64,000 nucleotides of DNA from Chytridium lagenaria (GCA_025449115.1 JAHLKC010000114.1:1-64000); one strand, 5' to 3'; shown: positions 11,300 through 22,700, counted from the first letter of the stretch. Program-made: numbers and translations. Notes: generated by a model from the sequence alone, not told the origin.

Positions 11300-11404
11300 T
11301 TTTAAAGCCAATATAATAAACATATAATAAACAACCCAAAGAACCAAACAAAGCAGGGTGGGAAATAAATAAAACCTCCATTAAATAATGATTACAACCC
11401 TGGA

Positions 11405-12345
11405 TTAAAGCTTCCTATCGCGTCGGAACGCGTCTAACGGCTCTTTTGGGAAACGAGCCATGGAAGAAACCCAAGGCGCGTAAACCCACATTGGGCTTCC
11501 AATTAAGCAGTGCCTTACGGAGGCAAATATCTCATTGGAAACAAATATGGATAGAAATAAGTATGTTTGGGACCCACGTTGGCATATTGTGCTGCTGGAG
11601 CTTGTAGGTTTCAAATAAAATTCTCGAAACTTACGCGAAAGGACTGCAATTCAAAGTCGGCAAGCGCGCTGACGGATTATATCATGGCCAAACCCAGATG
11701 TTCTAGCCGGCGCCAATGGCTGCGGGGATACAGATGGTGTTTGCTGATGAATTGGCTTGTTGTTTTAGCACGATTTGCAGGTTCAAGGGTGTCTCCTCTG
11801 AATGGGTAGAATTTAATCGTCTCTTGCGCGATGGTCCCATGTCGGGGCGTCATGCTCTCATTTTTATTCAAATGTTGGTAAGCATGGTCAATTGTGCGGG
11901 GTTGTTGACCGAGCCAAGAGTATCGTGTTGATTGCTAAATCTAACGACGGTGTTAATATGGCATGTCAAATAAAACATTCCCACGACCATGGCTGATGCT
12001 GGAATCTGTCCCTCCGCATAACCGGGATCTCAAAGAAAACCCCGTCCTCAACTATGGTGACATATGATAAATGAACCTCGAATGGTGACATGTAGATGGA
12101 TATGGCATTTATTCTTGTTTGTTGTCAAGGAGACATGCGGTTGATATCATCCGGCCCCGATATCACATGCCTTCCTTTATGAACAGGTCCATTTTAACGT
12201 TGTGATTGTCATCATGCGTCATCATGGGCCGAGGCATGTATTCGTCCACTGACAGGCTTTTTTTCCCCCTCGGCAGCATACTTACCACGCCAGAACTGGA
12301 CTTAAAATATGGCCTACCACCCAACCTGTTGACTTCAAAGGACAT
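11405..12345 (-). CDS. Unknown gene, exon structure uncertain
   Basis: First exon from ATG 12345 (MSFEVNRLGGRPYFKSSSG) ends near 12165 and splices after a 50-60 nt intron into a second segment (ISIYMSPFEVHLSYVTIVED...PWSWECF). Further left, a frame with GTIAQETIKFYPFRGDTLEP (11690-11870) and a final one with FVSNEIFASVRHCLIGSPMW ending TAA at 11405 look coding but could not be joined with certainty. The gene lies tail-to-tail with the transposase (105 bp apart), between it and the TET/JBP gene. No family recognised. Confidence 0.4.
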
Positions 12346-12479
12346 CTAACCCTGTGGATAATATGATAAAACTACAAATACATAAATACAGTTAACCCTG
12401 AGGATCTTTGCAACGGCCGGCAAGGTTGATCCCACACGGGTTTGAAAGATGTCGGCGACGATCTGGCAGGCGGCTCGGT

Positions 12480-12905
12480 GTAAACAAATGCCCCAAAGGA
12501 GGCCTCAAGGGGCCCCAAAGGCATAAATGATTGTAAATATGGGACCAAACCCCGATAAATCCAAAAAAAAAAGGCACCTGTGTTTCAACGGGGTTCGAGG
12601 GAGTTCGACGGGGTTTGAGGGGGTTAGGTATACCGACAAAGAATGGACGTCGCTGCTGTGTAGGTTAACCAGATTGACCATCCCCAACAAGTGGTGTTAA
12701 TACATGCCCCAAAGGGACCAAAAAGCGTAAAAGATTGTAAACATGAATGATGAAAACAAACCGGCATCCACGTCGTGATCTCCGCCAAGAAAATTGGTTC
12801 CAATGCGACCTTGCACACATCCACAACAATTGGTGTTAATACATGCCCCAAAGGGGGACCAAAAAGCGTAAAAGATTGTAAACATGAATGATGAAAACAA
12901 ACCTA
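12480..12905. repeat. Dispersed direct repeats of a CCCCAAAGG-containing segment
   Basis: A segment of about 65 bp beginning CATGCCCCAAAGG and continuing through AAAAGCGTAAAAGATTG and ATGAATGATGAAAACAAACC occurs at about 12701-12763 and 12842-12903. A degenerate third version (ATGCCCCAAAGGAGGCC ... ATAAATGATTG) lies near 12488-12545. Between them are GGGGTTCGAGGGAGTTCGA-like short repeats. No convincing coding frame. Confidence 0.7.
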
Positions 12906-12973
12906 CTATGTTTCGAAAATGAAACGGCTCCTAAGATGTTTGAAGGGTCAAGGAGAATTACTTTTCAGCAACA

Positions 12974-13298
12974 ATGGTTAAAAAGAAAAGAACTGATGGC
13001 AAAGAAGCTCGGTTGAGAAGGGCGAGGAGTGAACACACTAAAGCGCTCGAGCGGATTTTACATCCATAACCCAGCTTCCGCCAAGAAACAGCAATGGGTT
13101 GGCGACCCAAGGCCTTCCATAACCATCCCTGGTGCCAGCAGGGACGGATCAGGTTCATCTTTGGCTTCTGCCCCTTCACAAAGCAACCTCCCACCTCTGC
13201 ATCATCAGTGCTTGTCGAATTTTGAGAAGAAAAGAAAAAGATGCAAAAATCCTCATCCAACTTCCCAATTTATACTGTGGGTGTTTCTATTAAATTGA
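12974..13298 (+). CDS. Possible small basic protein, frame interrupted
   Basis: From ATG 12974 the frame reads MVKKKRTDGKEARLRRARSE then HTKALERIL and stops at about 13066. An overlapping frame continues to 13298 with a Ser/Pro-rich stretch and a KKRKRCK cluster. An unrecognised intron or a one-base break could join them. Basic composition suggests a nuclear protein, but nothing identifies a family. Confidence 0.25.
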
Positions 13299-13312
13299 AA
13301 TGCAACGTAGGG

Positions 13313-14590
13313 TTGGTATACGGTTGTAATCTGTCGCTGACTGCTATTTCAATGCATAGGGACGATGTTTAAGGTGGTTGCTTGAAGTAATTGTTATTGG
13401 ATGGTGAGTATTGACGGATATTTTAAAGTTCTTTTCTTTTCATTTTTCTTACTTTAACTTAAACTTTGTAATTCGGCATTGGAGAGCGGTCTTTTTTTTT
13501 CGTTAACGTAGTGGTGGCATAAAGGTAAGCCCACGAAAGTTATGGATGAGAGATCGGTTGTTTTGACGTTTTTTTTGTTGTTTTTATTTTTTTCTTTTGG
13601 GGTTTTCTTTTTTTTCGCCGTATACGGTCGTAATCTGCCGCTGACTGCTATTTCAATGCATAGGGACAATGTTTAAGGTGGTTACTGGAAGTAATTGTTG
13701 TTGGATTGTGAGTGTTGACGGATATTTTAAAGTTCTTTTCTTTTCATTTTTCTTACTTTAACTTAAACTTTGTAATTCGGCTTGGAAAGCGGTCTTTTTT
13801 TTTCGTTAACGTAGTGGTGGCATAAAGGTAAGCCCACGAAAGTTATGGATGAGGATCGGTTGTTTTGACGTTTTTTTTGTTGTTTTTATTTTTTTCTTTT
13901 GGGGTTTTCTTTTTTTTCGCCGTATACGGTCGTAATCTGCCGCTGACTGCTATTTCAATGCATAGGGACAATGTTTAAGGTGGTTACTGGAAGTAATTGT
14001 TGTTGGATTGTGAGTGTTGACGGATATTTTAAAGTTCTTTTCTTTTCATTTTTCTTACTTTAACTTAAACTTTGTAATTCGGCGTTGGAAAGCGGTCTTT
14101 TTTTTTCGTTAACGTAGTGGTGGCATAAAGGTAAGCCCACGAAAGTTATGGATGAGGGATCGGTTGTTTTGACGTTTTTTTTGTTGTTTTTATTTTTTCT
14201 TTTGGGGTTTTCTTTTTTTCGCCGTATACGGTCGTAATCTGCCGCTGACTGCTATTTCAATGCATAGGGACAATGTTTAAGGTGGTTACTGGAAGTAATT
14301 GTTGTTGGATTGTGAGTGTTGACGGATATTTTAAAGTTCTTTTCTTTTCATTTTTCTTACTTTAACTTAAACTTTGTAATTCGGCATTGGAAAGCGGTCT
14401 TTTTTTTTCGTTAACGTAGTGGTGGCATAAAGGTAAGCCCACGAAAGTTATGGATGAGGGATCGGTTGTTTTGACGTTTTTTTTGTTGTTTTTATTTTTT
14501 TCTTTTGGGGTTTTCTTTTTTTTCGCCGTATACGGTCGTAATCTGCCGCTGACTGCTATTTCAATGCATAGGGACAATGTTTAAGGTGGC
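13313..14590. repeat. 302-bp tandem repeat, about four copies
   Basis: Units of about 302 bp begin CGCCGTATACGGTCGTAATC and contain a TTTAAGGTGGTTACTGGAAG block, T-rich runs, CATAAAGGTAAGCCCACG and GGATCGGTTGTTTTGACG. Copies begin near 13321 (diverged), 13618, 13920, 14222 and 14525 (partial). Copies differ mainly by indels in T-runs. Each unit carries one CGCCGTATACGG palindrome, the motif shared with the other satellites. The Lys-rich minus-strand frames of 71 codons are by-products of the T-runs. Confidence 0.93.
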
Positions 14591-14893
14591 GTTTTGGTTC
14601 GGAAACGTTGTTCTACCGCCAACGTATGTGCAAAAAGGTTTTTTGTAGAATCCTCTGTAATGATGTTTAGATATTCAAATTATGTTCTTTGGGTTTTGAT
14701 TTTTTTATCCGCCCAACTTGGTCAATCAATAAAAACACCTCTCAGAACATGAGTTGGTTTACGGTTAATCTCGATTGCCTTCACAAATGTTCGGCCGGCT
14801 TTATTCATTTTGTTGGCTTGTCACTTATGTAAATATATAAGACATCCAATTTCCATTTTTCTTCCATCACACATATCACATTATTGCAGCTAC

Positions 14894-15964
14894 ATGGGCC
14901 GTAAAAACGTCAGGAAAAAGATCAGGGATGCGGTGAAAAGTGGAAATATACTGAAGAGACGGATCTCACCTCGCATTATATACAAATACACTGTATCCAC
15001 GGTATCATATGCATCTCTCAAAAAATCCAAGAGCAAGACTGAAACATGGGATATTCGTTAGTACTGGTCTGCCTTCAACAGAATCAAATGTTAACACTTT
15101 TTAAACAAAATAGACCTGGAGACCGTGGAGTCGGAGGAGGATACATGCATCAAAATCAAAGCTTCGTGCAAAACACCTGTGGCCTTTCTTTTTAATTCAT
15201 CCTTAATCAATCCTGATGCAATACGCACACTGGAGATGTCCTTAAAGCTTTACAAGAAAGACGTTGATGAGATTACCTACCATTATCTTGTTGAGTCCCT
15301 TCCGGTGTTGCAAAAAAGAGGCAAGAAGAACGAAAACAAAAAACGGGGGAATCACCTTACACTTAATCTTGCTTGTTGGAAACGTTATCAGGTATGGAAC
15401 TTTGTTTGTTGTCGGTTGTCCAACCGTTATCTATAGAAGTCACCTCACATGTCGGACGAAACCAAAGACAGCTGGTGTTCTCTTTTTATGAAAACCAATT
15501 CAAGTCTCTTCATTGCAATTTCAGAGGCAGTTCGGCAGGCTTTTCCCAAGTATGCTCAGCTGCAGAAGATATTGCGAGACGAACTGCAGGACACTGGTTT
15601 AGACTTGGCTGTACCTGGCGGCCTTTTTGGTGGGGTTATTATCAATTTCAAGGTTGCTTCAGAAATACACAAGGATGCCGACGATCTCCCGGAGGGTTGG
15701 TGCTTTGTTTTGGCCTTTGGTGAATGGACTGGTGGGGATTTAAAGCTCCAGGAACTAGGATTTCAGATTAAGTTTGGTTCGGGCACATTAATTGGATTTC
15801 GTTCATCGCTTATATCCCATGGGAATACCCCAGTTGAGGGAATTAGGAATTCTCTTGTCTTCTTCACCTGCAAGAACCTATATAAGTGGTTACGTGAGGT
15901 GCGAGGACCCCACATGGGGTCTGCAAAACTTAATCAAGTTGAAGAGCTAATAAATCTTATGTAA
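14894..15964 (+). CDS. TET/JBP-family 2-oxoglutarate/Fe(II) dioxygenase
   Basis: Three exons: ATG 14894 to about 15057 (basic, MGRKNVRKKIRDAVKSG), about 15114-15391, and about 15437-15964. The last exon encodes the catalytic double-stranded beta-helix: HKD gives the HxD iron ligands (near 15668), then AFGEWTGGDLKLQELG, the distal histidine in SLISHGNTP, and the 2-oxoglutarate-binding arginine in GIRNSLVFFT. This is the signature of fungal TET/JBP proteins, which oxidise 5-methylcytosine or thymine in DNA. All ligands are present, so the enzyme is probably active. TET/JBP genes beside KDZ transposases are a known association in fungi; here the transposase ends 3.6 kb upstream on the same strand. 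Single-domain protein of about 325 residues without a CXXC finger. Ends TAA before a CpG-rich satellite. Confidence 0.85.
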
Positions 15965-16014
15965 GGCTCATAATCAGTCCTCTCGTACCGTGGCCCTCGA
16001 TTTATTTCTTACTA

Positions 16015-16400
16015 ATTTTTGGCACAATAAATAAACATACCGCCGCATACCGGCGTACACGGCGGCCAACGTCCAATATTTTTTGGCACAATAAATAAAC
16101 ATACCGCCGCATACCGGCGTACACGGCGGACAACGTCCAATGCTTTTTGGCACACTAAATGAACATACCGCCGCATACCGGCGTACACGGCGGACAACGT
16201 CCAATGTTTTTGGCAATATAAATAAACATACCGCCGCGTACCGGCGTACACGGCGTGGCACAATAAATAACATACCGCGGCGTACACGGCGGACAACGTC
16301 CAATATTTTTTGGCACAATAAATAAACATACCGCCGCATACCGGCGTACACGGCGGACAACGTCCAATGCTTTTTGGCACAATAAATAAACGCATAACAC
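16015..16400. repeat. 60-bp CpG-rich satellite, about six copies
   Basis: Units of about 60 bp: TTTTTTGGCACAATAAATAA then ACATACCGCCGCATACCGG, CGTACACGGCGGACAACG and TCCAATG. CCGCCG...CGGCGG forms an imperfect palindrome. One copy (16230-16290) is partly deleted. The array starts about 50 bp after the TET/JBP stop codon and passes into the 255-bp array. Confidence 0.9.
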
Positions 16401-18640
16401 TCAATCCATGCGGTTGAGCGCGAAAAGGATGCTGTTACAAAGCATACTTGTTGCTACACATCTCAGCTAGCTGTGGTATCATGCGCGGGTCATAGGAAAG
16501 TAAAATGGCATAATACTGGGTATTCCGGTTCACTCCATTAATGTTATACCGCCGCATACCGGCGTACACGGCGGACAACGTCGAATGTTTTTTGGTGACA
16601 ATTTCATCAGCTCATTTGATGCAGGGTACGTGAGCCAAGCGTTGCGCATAACACTCAATCCATGCGGTTGAGCGCGAAAGGGATGCTGTTACAAAGCATA
16701 CTTGTTGCTACACATCTCAGCTAGCTGTGGTATCATGCGCGGGTCATAGGAAAGTAAAATGGCATAATACTGGGTATTCCGGTTCACTCCATTAATGTTT
16801 ATACCGCCGCATACCGGCGTACACGGCGGACAACGTCGAATGTTTTTTGGTGACAATTTCATCAGCTCATTTGATGCAGGGTACGTGAGCCAAGCGTTGC
16901 GCATAACACTCAATCCATGCGGTTGAGCGCGAAAGGGATGCTGTTACAAAGCATACTTGTTGCTACACATCTCAGCTAGCTGTGGTATCATGCGCGGGTC
17001 ATAGGAATGTAAAATGGCATAATACTGGGTATTCCGGTTCACTCCATAAATGTTCATACCGCCGCATACCGGCGTACACGGCGGACAACGTCGAATGTTT
17101 TTTCGGTGATAATTTCATCAGCTCATTTGATGCAGGGTATGTGGGCCAAGCGTTGCGCATAACACTCAATCCATGCGGTTGAGCGCTAAAGGGATGCTGT
17201 TACAAAGCATACTTGTTGCTACACATCTCAGCTAGCTGTGGTATCATGCGCGGGTCATAGGAATGTAAAATGGCATAATACTGGGTATTCCGGTTCACTC
17301 CATAAATGTTCATACCGCCGCATACCGGCGTACACGGCGGACAACGTCGAATGTTTTTTGGTGACAATTTCATCAGCTCATTTGATGCAGGGTATGTGGG
17401 CCAAGCGTTGCGCATAACACTCAATCCATGCGGTTGAGCGCTAAAGGGATGCTGTTACAAAGCATACTTGTTGCTACACATCTCAGCTAGCTGTGGTATC
17501 ATGCGCGGTTCATAGGAATGTAAAATGGCATAATACTGGGTATTCCGGTTCACTCCATAAATGTTCATACCGCCGCATACCGGCGTACACGGCGGACAAC
17601 GTCGAATGTTTTTTGGTGACAATTCATCAGCTCATTTGATGCAGGGTATGTGGGCCAAGCGTTGCGCATAACACTCAATCCATGCGGTTGAGCGCTAAAG
17701 GGATGCTGTTACAAAGCATACTTGTTGCTACACATCTCAGCTAGCTGTGGTATCATGGCGGTCATAGGAAGTAAAATGGATAATACTGGTATCCGGTTCA
17801 CTCCATAAATGTTCATACCGCGCATACCGCGTACACGGCGGACAACGTCGAATGTTTTTTGGTGACAATTTCATCAGCTCATTTGATGCAGGGTACGTGA
17901 GCCAAGCGTTGCGCATAACACTCAATCCATGCGGTTGAGCGCGAAAGAGATGCTGTTACAAAGCATACTTGTTGCTACACATCTCAGCTAGCTGTGGTAT
18001 CATGCGCGGGTCATAGGAATGTAAAATGGCATAATACTGGGTATTCCGGTTCACTCCATAAATGTTCATACCGCCGCATACCGGCGTACACGGCGGACAA
18101 CGTCGAATGTTTTTTGGTGACAATTTCATCAGCTCATTTGATGCAGGGTACGTGAGCCAAGCGTTGCGCATAACACTCAATCCATGCGGTTGAGCGCGAA
18201 AGAGATGCTGTTACAAAGCATACTTGTTGCTACACATCTCAGCTAGCTGTGGTATCATGCGCGGGTCATAGGAATGTAAAATGGCATAATACTGGGTATT
18301 CCGGTTCACTCCATAAATGTTCATACCGTCGCATACCGGCGTACACGGCGGACAACGTCGAATGTTTTTTGGTGACAATTTCATCAGCTCATTTGATGCA
18401 GGGTACGTGAGCCAAGCGTTGCGCATAACACTCAATCCATGCGGTTGAGCGCGAAAGAGATGCTGTTACAAAGCATACTTGTTGCTACACATCTCAGCTA
18501 GCTGTGGTATCATGCGCGGGTCATAGGAAAGTAAAATGGCATAATACTGGGTATTCCGGTTCACTCCATAAATGTTCATACCGTCGCATACCGGCGTACA
18601 CGGCGGACAACGTCCAATGTTTTTTGGTGACGGACGTATA
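16395..18640. repeat. 255-bp satellite, about nine copies
   Basis: Units of about 255 bp start ATAACACTCAATCCATGCGG and contain CTCAGCTAGCTGTGGTATCA and the CCGCCGCATACCGGCGTACA palindrome of the neighbouring 60-bp array. Copies begin near 16395, 16650, 16905, 17160, 17415, 17668, 17917, 18170 and 18425. Most copies keep a 74-codon minus-strand frame (MSVMRNAWLTYPASNELMKL ... DPRMIPQLAEMCSNKYAL); one copy (17737-17925) has small deletions. Either the unit was captured from a gene's 3' part or the frame survives because the copies are young. Confidence 0.93.
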
Positions 18641-18900
18641 CGCCGGTATGCCGTCCATTTGGCTACTACATTTTTGATACAATAGCCTTTTTTATTTAAA
18701 TATTGTATAAATTACGCTGGTATATTGTTTTTTCATGTTTTTTTTACAACCCGCAAAGAATGGAGAATAACGTCGGTTTGTATACCGGCGGGTACTGGTG
18801 TAAATTTTAATTGGAAAGGATATTGCATTTTACATCGAATTGTGTACGACCGTAGCTAAGCGCATCCTACCGTCTTAGGAAAAAATCGTCGAAATTTTAT
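18625..18900. other. AT-rich spacer with flanking CGCCGGTATGCC motif
   Basis: The satellite ends at an inverted ACGGACGTATACGCC / GGTATGCCGTCC palindrome (18628-18655), followed by AT-rich unique sequence and a second ATACCGGCGGGTACTGG motif near 18783. No gene seen up to the minus-strand gene ending at 19051. Confidence 0.5.
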
Positions 18901-19050
18901 TACTTGTCGTTGTTTTTGACCTCGGTATTTATCCCAGATGATGGGGTTTTTGGACCTTTCGTGGCATGCGAATATCAGAATTTCACCTCCAATTTTCCGG
19001 CTCAACTCATCACCCTTGATTATATATTAGTACTGCAATTCCCGTTACCC

Positions 19051-19641
19051 TTAACCTACCATTTGTATCATCTTTTTTGTTGCTTTGCTATATAATTTAT
19101 TCTGACTTGCAAATGGCGATTTCGAGCTTTGCGTTCTTGTCCACCTTGTGTTGGTATCCTCTGGAACTGTTCGACGCTTTCTTTCAGCTTTAACTTGCAG
19201 CTCTATTTAAAATTAGTATGGACGATTATTTTTAACTTAACTGAAGGGTTGCAAAATCCCATCAGCAAATCTCCTAACCCCGTAAATGAGATCCGAAACA
19301 TTCTCTGGTGTCGTCTCCCCCAAAATGTTGCTTGTTCGCGTTGTATTCGAGTTTTGCACCTGGATAGTTTGATCTAAAGCCACTTCCGAATATCTACTGC
19401 CGTTTGAAAGGTTGTCTTCATCTTCGTTGTTGTTGTCGTCGTCGTCGTCGTCATTTTCATTCTCATCCTCATTATCGTCATCCTCTATTGCTTTTAAGCA
19501 AGTTCTCAGAATTTCTTGTAGTTAAAATAATATAGGTACCTGAGTCTGAAGATAGGAAGGATCGAATGCAACTTGAGCAATGCGGTTGGGTCGCATCGGA
19601 CTAATGTCGTCCAGTATGCTATTATTACCTTGCTCCTCCAT
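19051..19641 (-). CDS. Small acidic-then-basic protein, function unknown
   Basis: ATG 19641 (MEEQ) with a 13-nt first exon; splicing from GTAATA at about 19628 to the ACAAG acceptor near 19515 gives MEEQEILRTCLKAIEDDDNE in frame. A run of acidic residues (Asp6 then Asn3) follows, then TTPENVSDLIYGVRRFADGI, a 46-nt intron with a perfect TACTAAT branch, and a basic last exon (KAERKRRTVPEDTNTRW) ending TAA at 19051. About 145 residues. Its start codon is only 18 bp from that of the plus-strand MFC gene, so the two must share a promoter. No family recognised. Confidence 0.5.
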
Positions 19642-19659
19642 TTTTAATTGTCAGCGAAA

Positions 19660-21750
19660 ATGTTTTGTGTTGGATGCAGTATCAATGTTAGGGTGGAGAA
19701 TAAAGAGGATCTTGAACAGCATATGCTTGAGGCACACCATCTTGATTCAAGCGTTCGGCAATTTATGATGAATTTCCCGACAAAGGAGAGCTGGATAAAC
19801 ATGACTCAGGCAATTACTACAAAAGGGGGTGGCTCGAAAGTGTTGGATTTGGCAAAAGGAGAGAGGTCATTGAATGAAAAAAAGGACATGCTGAAAGCGC
19901 ATCGGAAGTCTGATATATACATAAAGAAGTACATATGTGCTTTTATTGTTTCTAATTTCTATTTGTTTGAATACCATCGCGCGCATTGACTTGGAGCAAC
20001 GTATGAGTAATCCGAAATGCTTTCAGTCGGTTCTGGATGCTCTGTCCGACAAAACTTGATGCTTGAGTTCCGCCGCAATAGGATGGACGAGGAGTGTTTT
20101 AAATGCTTCAAAGAAGTTGTTTTTTTAATCTTATTTTAATCTTACGATTACATTAGGTTGTTGATGAATATGAAGAAAGATGGCTGCATGGAAAGCTTAA
20201 AGGAATATTTAAAAGAGCTCATGGAGTTATTGTTAAAGATGGAGACTATGAGATAGTTGATGGTTTGATAGGGCTGTTTAAATTGTATATCTTACTTTGT
20301 ATATTTTACTTCAATAGCGGATAATAAGAAGGATAAAATCATACGATTAAAGCTGAACCTAAGGTATCAGAACACTCTATTGATAAGGCAGCATCCAATA
20401 TTTTGAGGCAGCTTGCGGGGAGGTAATAATTAGTGTTTTTTATTATATTTTTTACAAAAATAGACACCGAAAAAGCCCGCAACCACGTCTAGCAGTGGTG
20501 AAATGGGACAGGAAGAAGAACAAGAGGATGATGCGACTGAAGAGATCATTCAATGGAATACCAAGGTTCGGAATGCTTTATCAAAAAGTAATGCCAAAAA
20601 AGAAATTGATAAACACGGTTTGTTTGTGGACTTTAATTTATAAAAAATATTTACGTTTAATTAAATAGAGCGAGCCAATTCTCAAAAACCATCTTTGAAG
20701 GAGAAAGGAAATCCCATTAAACTTAGTGAGTTGATTACATTAAATTAAAACAGCTAATGAACGTTAAACGCAGAGGAGAGAGACGATGGTAATCCGAGGG
20801 AAAAGTCTTCATCGTTTATCCCGGTGTTATCAATCAGTAGTAGTGACGGCGATAATGATGCGGAAGGTTATTTAATTTTTTACTTTAACTCTGTTAAAAA
20901 TATCTTTTAAACTCTGAACAAACCTCATACAGAAGACAAAACTCTGGCTACGCTGAGGAATATTGCGTCCTCTTTTCCGCAATTCAAAATCAAAACCCGA
21001 AAAAAAGAAAGCACTGGAAATCGGATTTCCTACGTCAGTTAAAAAAAAGTATTCTCTGTTTGTGGTTTTATTTATTCTTATTAGAGACAACAAAAAAATC
21101 ATTATGGCGAATCGGAGGAGGTAAGGCCTTTGATTTTAACAAACTGCAAAACACCATTGATAGATTACTACACGATGATCACGTATGTGGATGGGACGTA
21201 TACATATGATTACGACAAAACGGAAGTCCTTGAGGCGGCAGACTCACTTGGGCTTTTTTTTAAAAATCCGAAGTTGAGGAATGAGAGTCTCAGTCACATA
21301 TATAAGGTGGATTCTTTTTATAATAGTAACTAAAATACTTTTCGTAGACATCAGCTGCAACCGTCATGAATTATTACGTCGGCCAGCCGAAATTCATTTT
21401 ACAAAGAGCGATCTTGATCTTGCGATTGACTGTATTGCTAAGAAAAAGCGGGCAGAGACCAACAATGAAAGTGAGACTGATAAAGTTGTAGAAGCTGAGG
21501 AAACAAGGTAATTGAGAGTATATTAGTTCTTTTAACTTTTCATCAGCTTTACAAAAAAATTGCTGAAGAAAAGAAGAGCTGTAATTGAAAGTGATTCTGA
21601 TGAGAACATCCAAACTCCCGTAAGTTTCTTTTCACTCAAAAACATTGTTTAAACATGTAATTAGGAAAAAAACCATGAGGACAAGATCGGATGATCGAAA
21701 AGAAAAATTGAGTCGTCAAATTGAAAGTATCTCCGGGATGCGAAAGTCTG
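19660..21750 (+). CDS. MFCxxC zinc-finger protein, right copy, plus following exons
   Basis: ATG 19660 (MFCVGCSINVRVENKEDLEQ, then HMLEAHH) parallels the left gene at 7350: CxxC, a helix ending in histidines, and a Gly-rich TTKGGGSK segment. Exons further right look coding: FRRNRMDEECFKCFKE (20070-20115), VVDEYEERWLHGKLKGIFKR (20155-20215), an acidic exon GQEEEQEDDATEEIIQW (20500-20560), a Ser-rich exon near 20800, and a larger one containing YVDGTYTYDYDKTEVLEAAD (21130-21310). These are separated by short AT-rich GT-AG introns. Whether they form one gene or two could not be settled; the 3' limit is approximate. Function unknown. Confidence 0.45.
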
Positions 21751-21959
21751 TGAGGTTGTTGTAACATAGTGTTGGCAACTCTAAAATGTAGAAAGAAATA
21801 AGAAATAAGTGAGATCAATTAGGCTTGAAGCGATATAGTGAAGGAGAACAATTATATAAATTTTTGCTTTGCCGGAGATGTTCTTCAAATTTCAGTTAAT
21901 TAAATATTGGGATATGTAGCAAAACTCTACTCCTAATTCCCACGCTACATCAATATTGG

Positions 21960-22700
21960 GTTTCACTCACTTGACTCACTTGACTCACCAGTACTTGTCA
22001 GGATCACGCGCTGTACTAGTCTGCAGCATTGGGCAAGTTGGGATCCGGTCGGGATGACGCGCAGTAGTAGTCCGCAGCGGCATCTTCAGCGTCAATCTAG
22101 TGGGGATCATGCGTAAGGATCACTCAGATGGGTCGGGATCTCCCGCAGTAGAAGTCTGCGGCGTTAGACTAGTTCTCCCGCAATTGAAGTCTGCGGCGTT
22201 AGGCAAGTCGGGATCACTCGGGCAGGTCGGGGTATCACTCGCATTACTACTCTGCGGCGTTGGATGAGCCAGAATCACTCGGACGGGTCAGGATCTCCCG
22301 CAGTAGAAGTCTGCGGCGTTAGGCGAGTTCTCCCGCAGTTGAAGTCTGCGGCGTAAGGCAAGTTCTCCCGCAGTAGAAGTCTGCAGCGTTAGGCAAGTTC
22401 TCCCGCAGTAGAAGTCTGCAGCGTTAGGCAAGTCGGGATCACTCGGGCAGGTTGGGGTCGGGATCTCCCGCAGTAGAAGTCTGCAGCGTTAGGCAAGTTC
22501 TCCCGCAGTAGAAGTCTGCAGCGTTAGGCAAGTCGGGATCACTCGGGCAGGTTGGGTTATCACTCGCATTACTACTCTGTGGCGTTGGATGAGCCAGGAT
22601 CACTCGGGCAGGGTGGGATCACTTGCAGTACTAGTCGGTGGTGTCAGGCAATTCAGGATGGCGTCAGGAAATCAGGATCACGGGGGAGGGGTACTCAATT
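21960..22700. repeat. Minisatellite with TCCCGCAGTAGAAGTCTGC units
   Basis: About a dozen imperfect units of 33-36 bp built on TCCCGCAGTAGAAGTCTGC plus AGCGTTAGGCAAG, interleaved with a second motif GTCGGGATCACTCGGGCAGG. The middle (22300-22550) is most regular and even contains a longer-period duplication. No coding frame is supported. Confidence 0.9.

Noticed and set aside
11716..11931. Plus-strand frame with LLRDGPMSGRHALIFIQM, suggestive of a packaging-type ATPase
   Set aside because: No Walker A motif upstream and a stop just before; the opposite strand has more convincing exons.
13454..14577. Repeated 71-codon Lys-rich frames in the 302-bp array
   Set aside because: Poly-Lys/Asn arises from T-runs read in reverse; not coding.
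16015..18640. CRISPR-like array
   Set aside because: Units are tandem without unique spacers and lie in a spliced eukaryotic genome.
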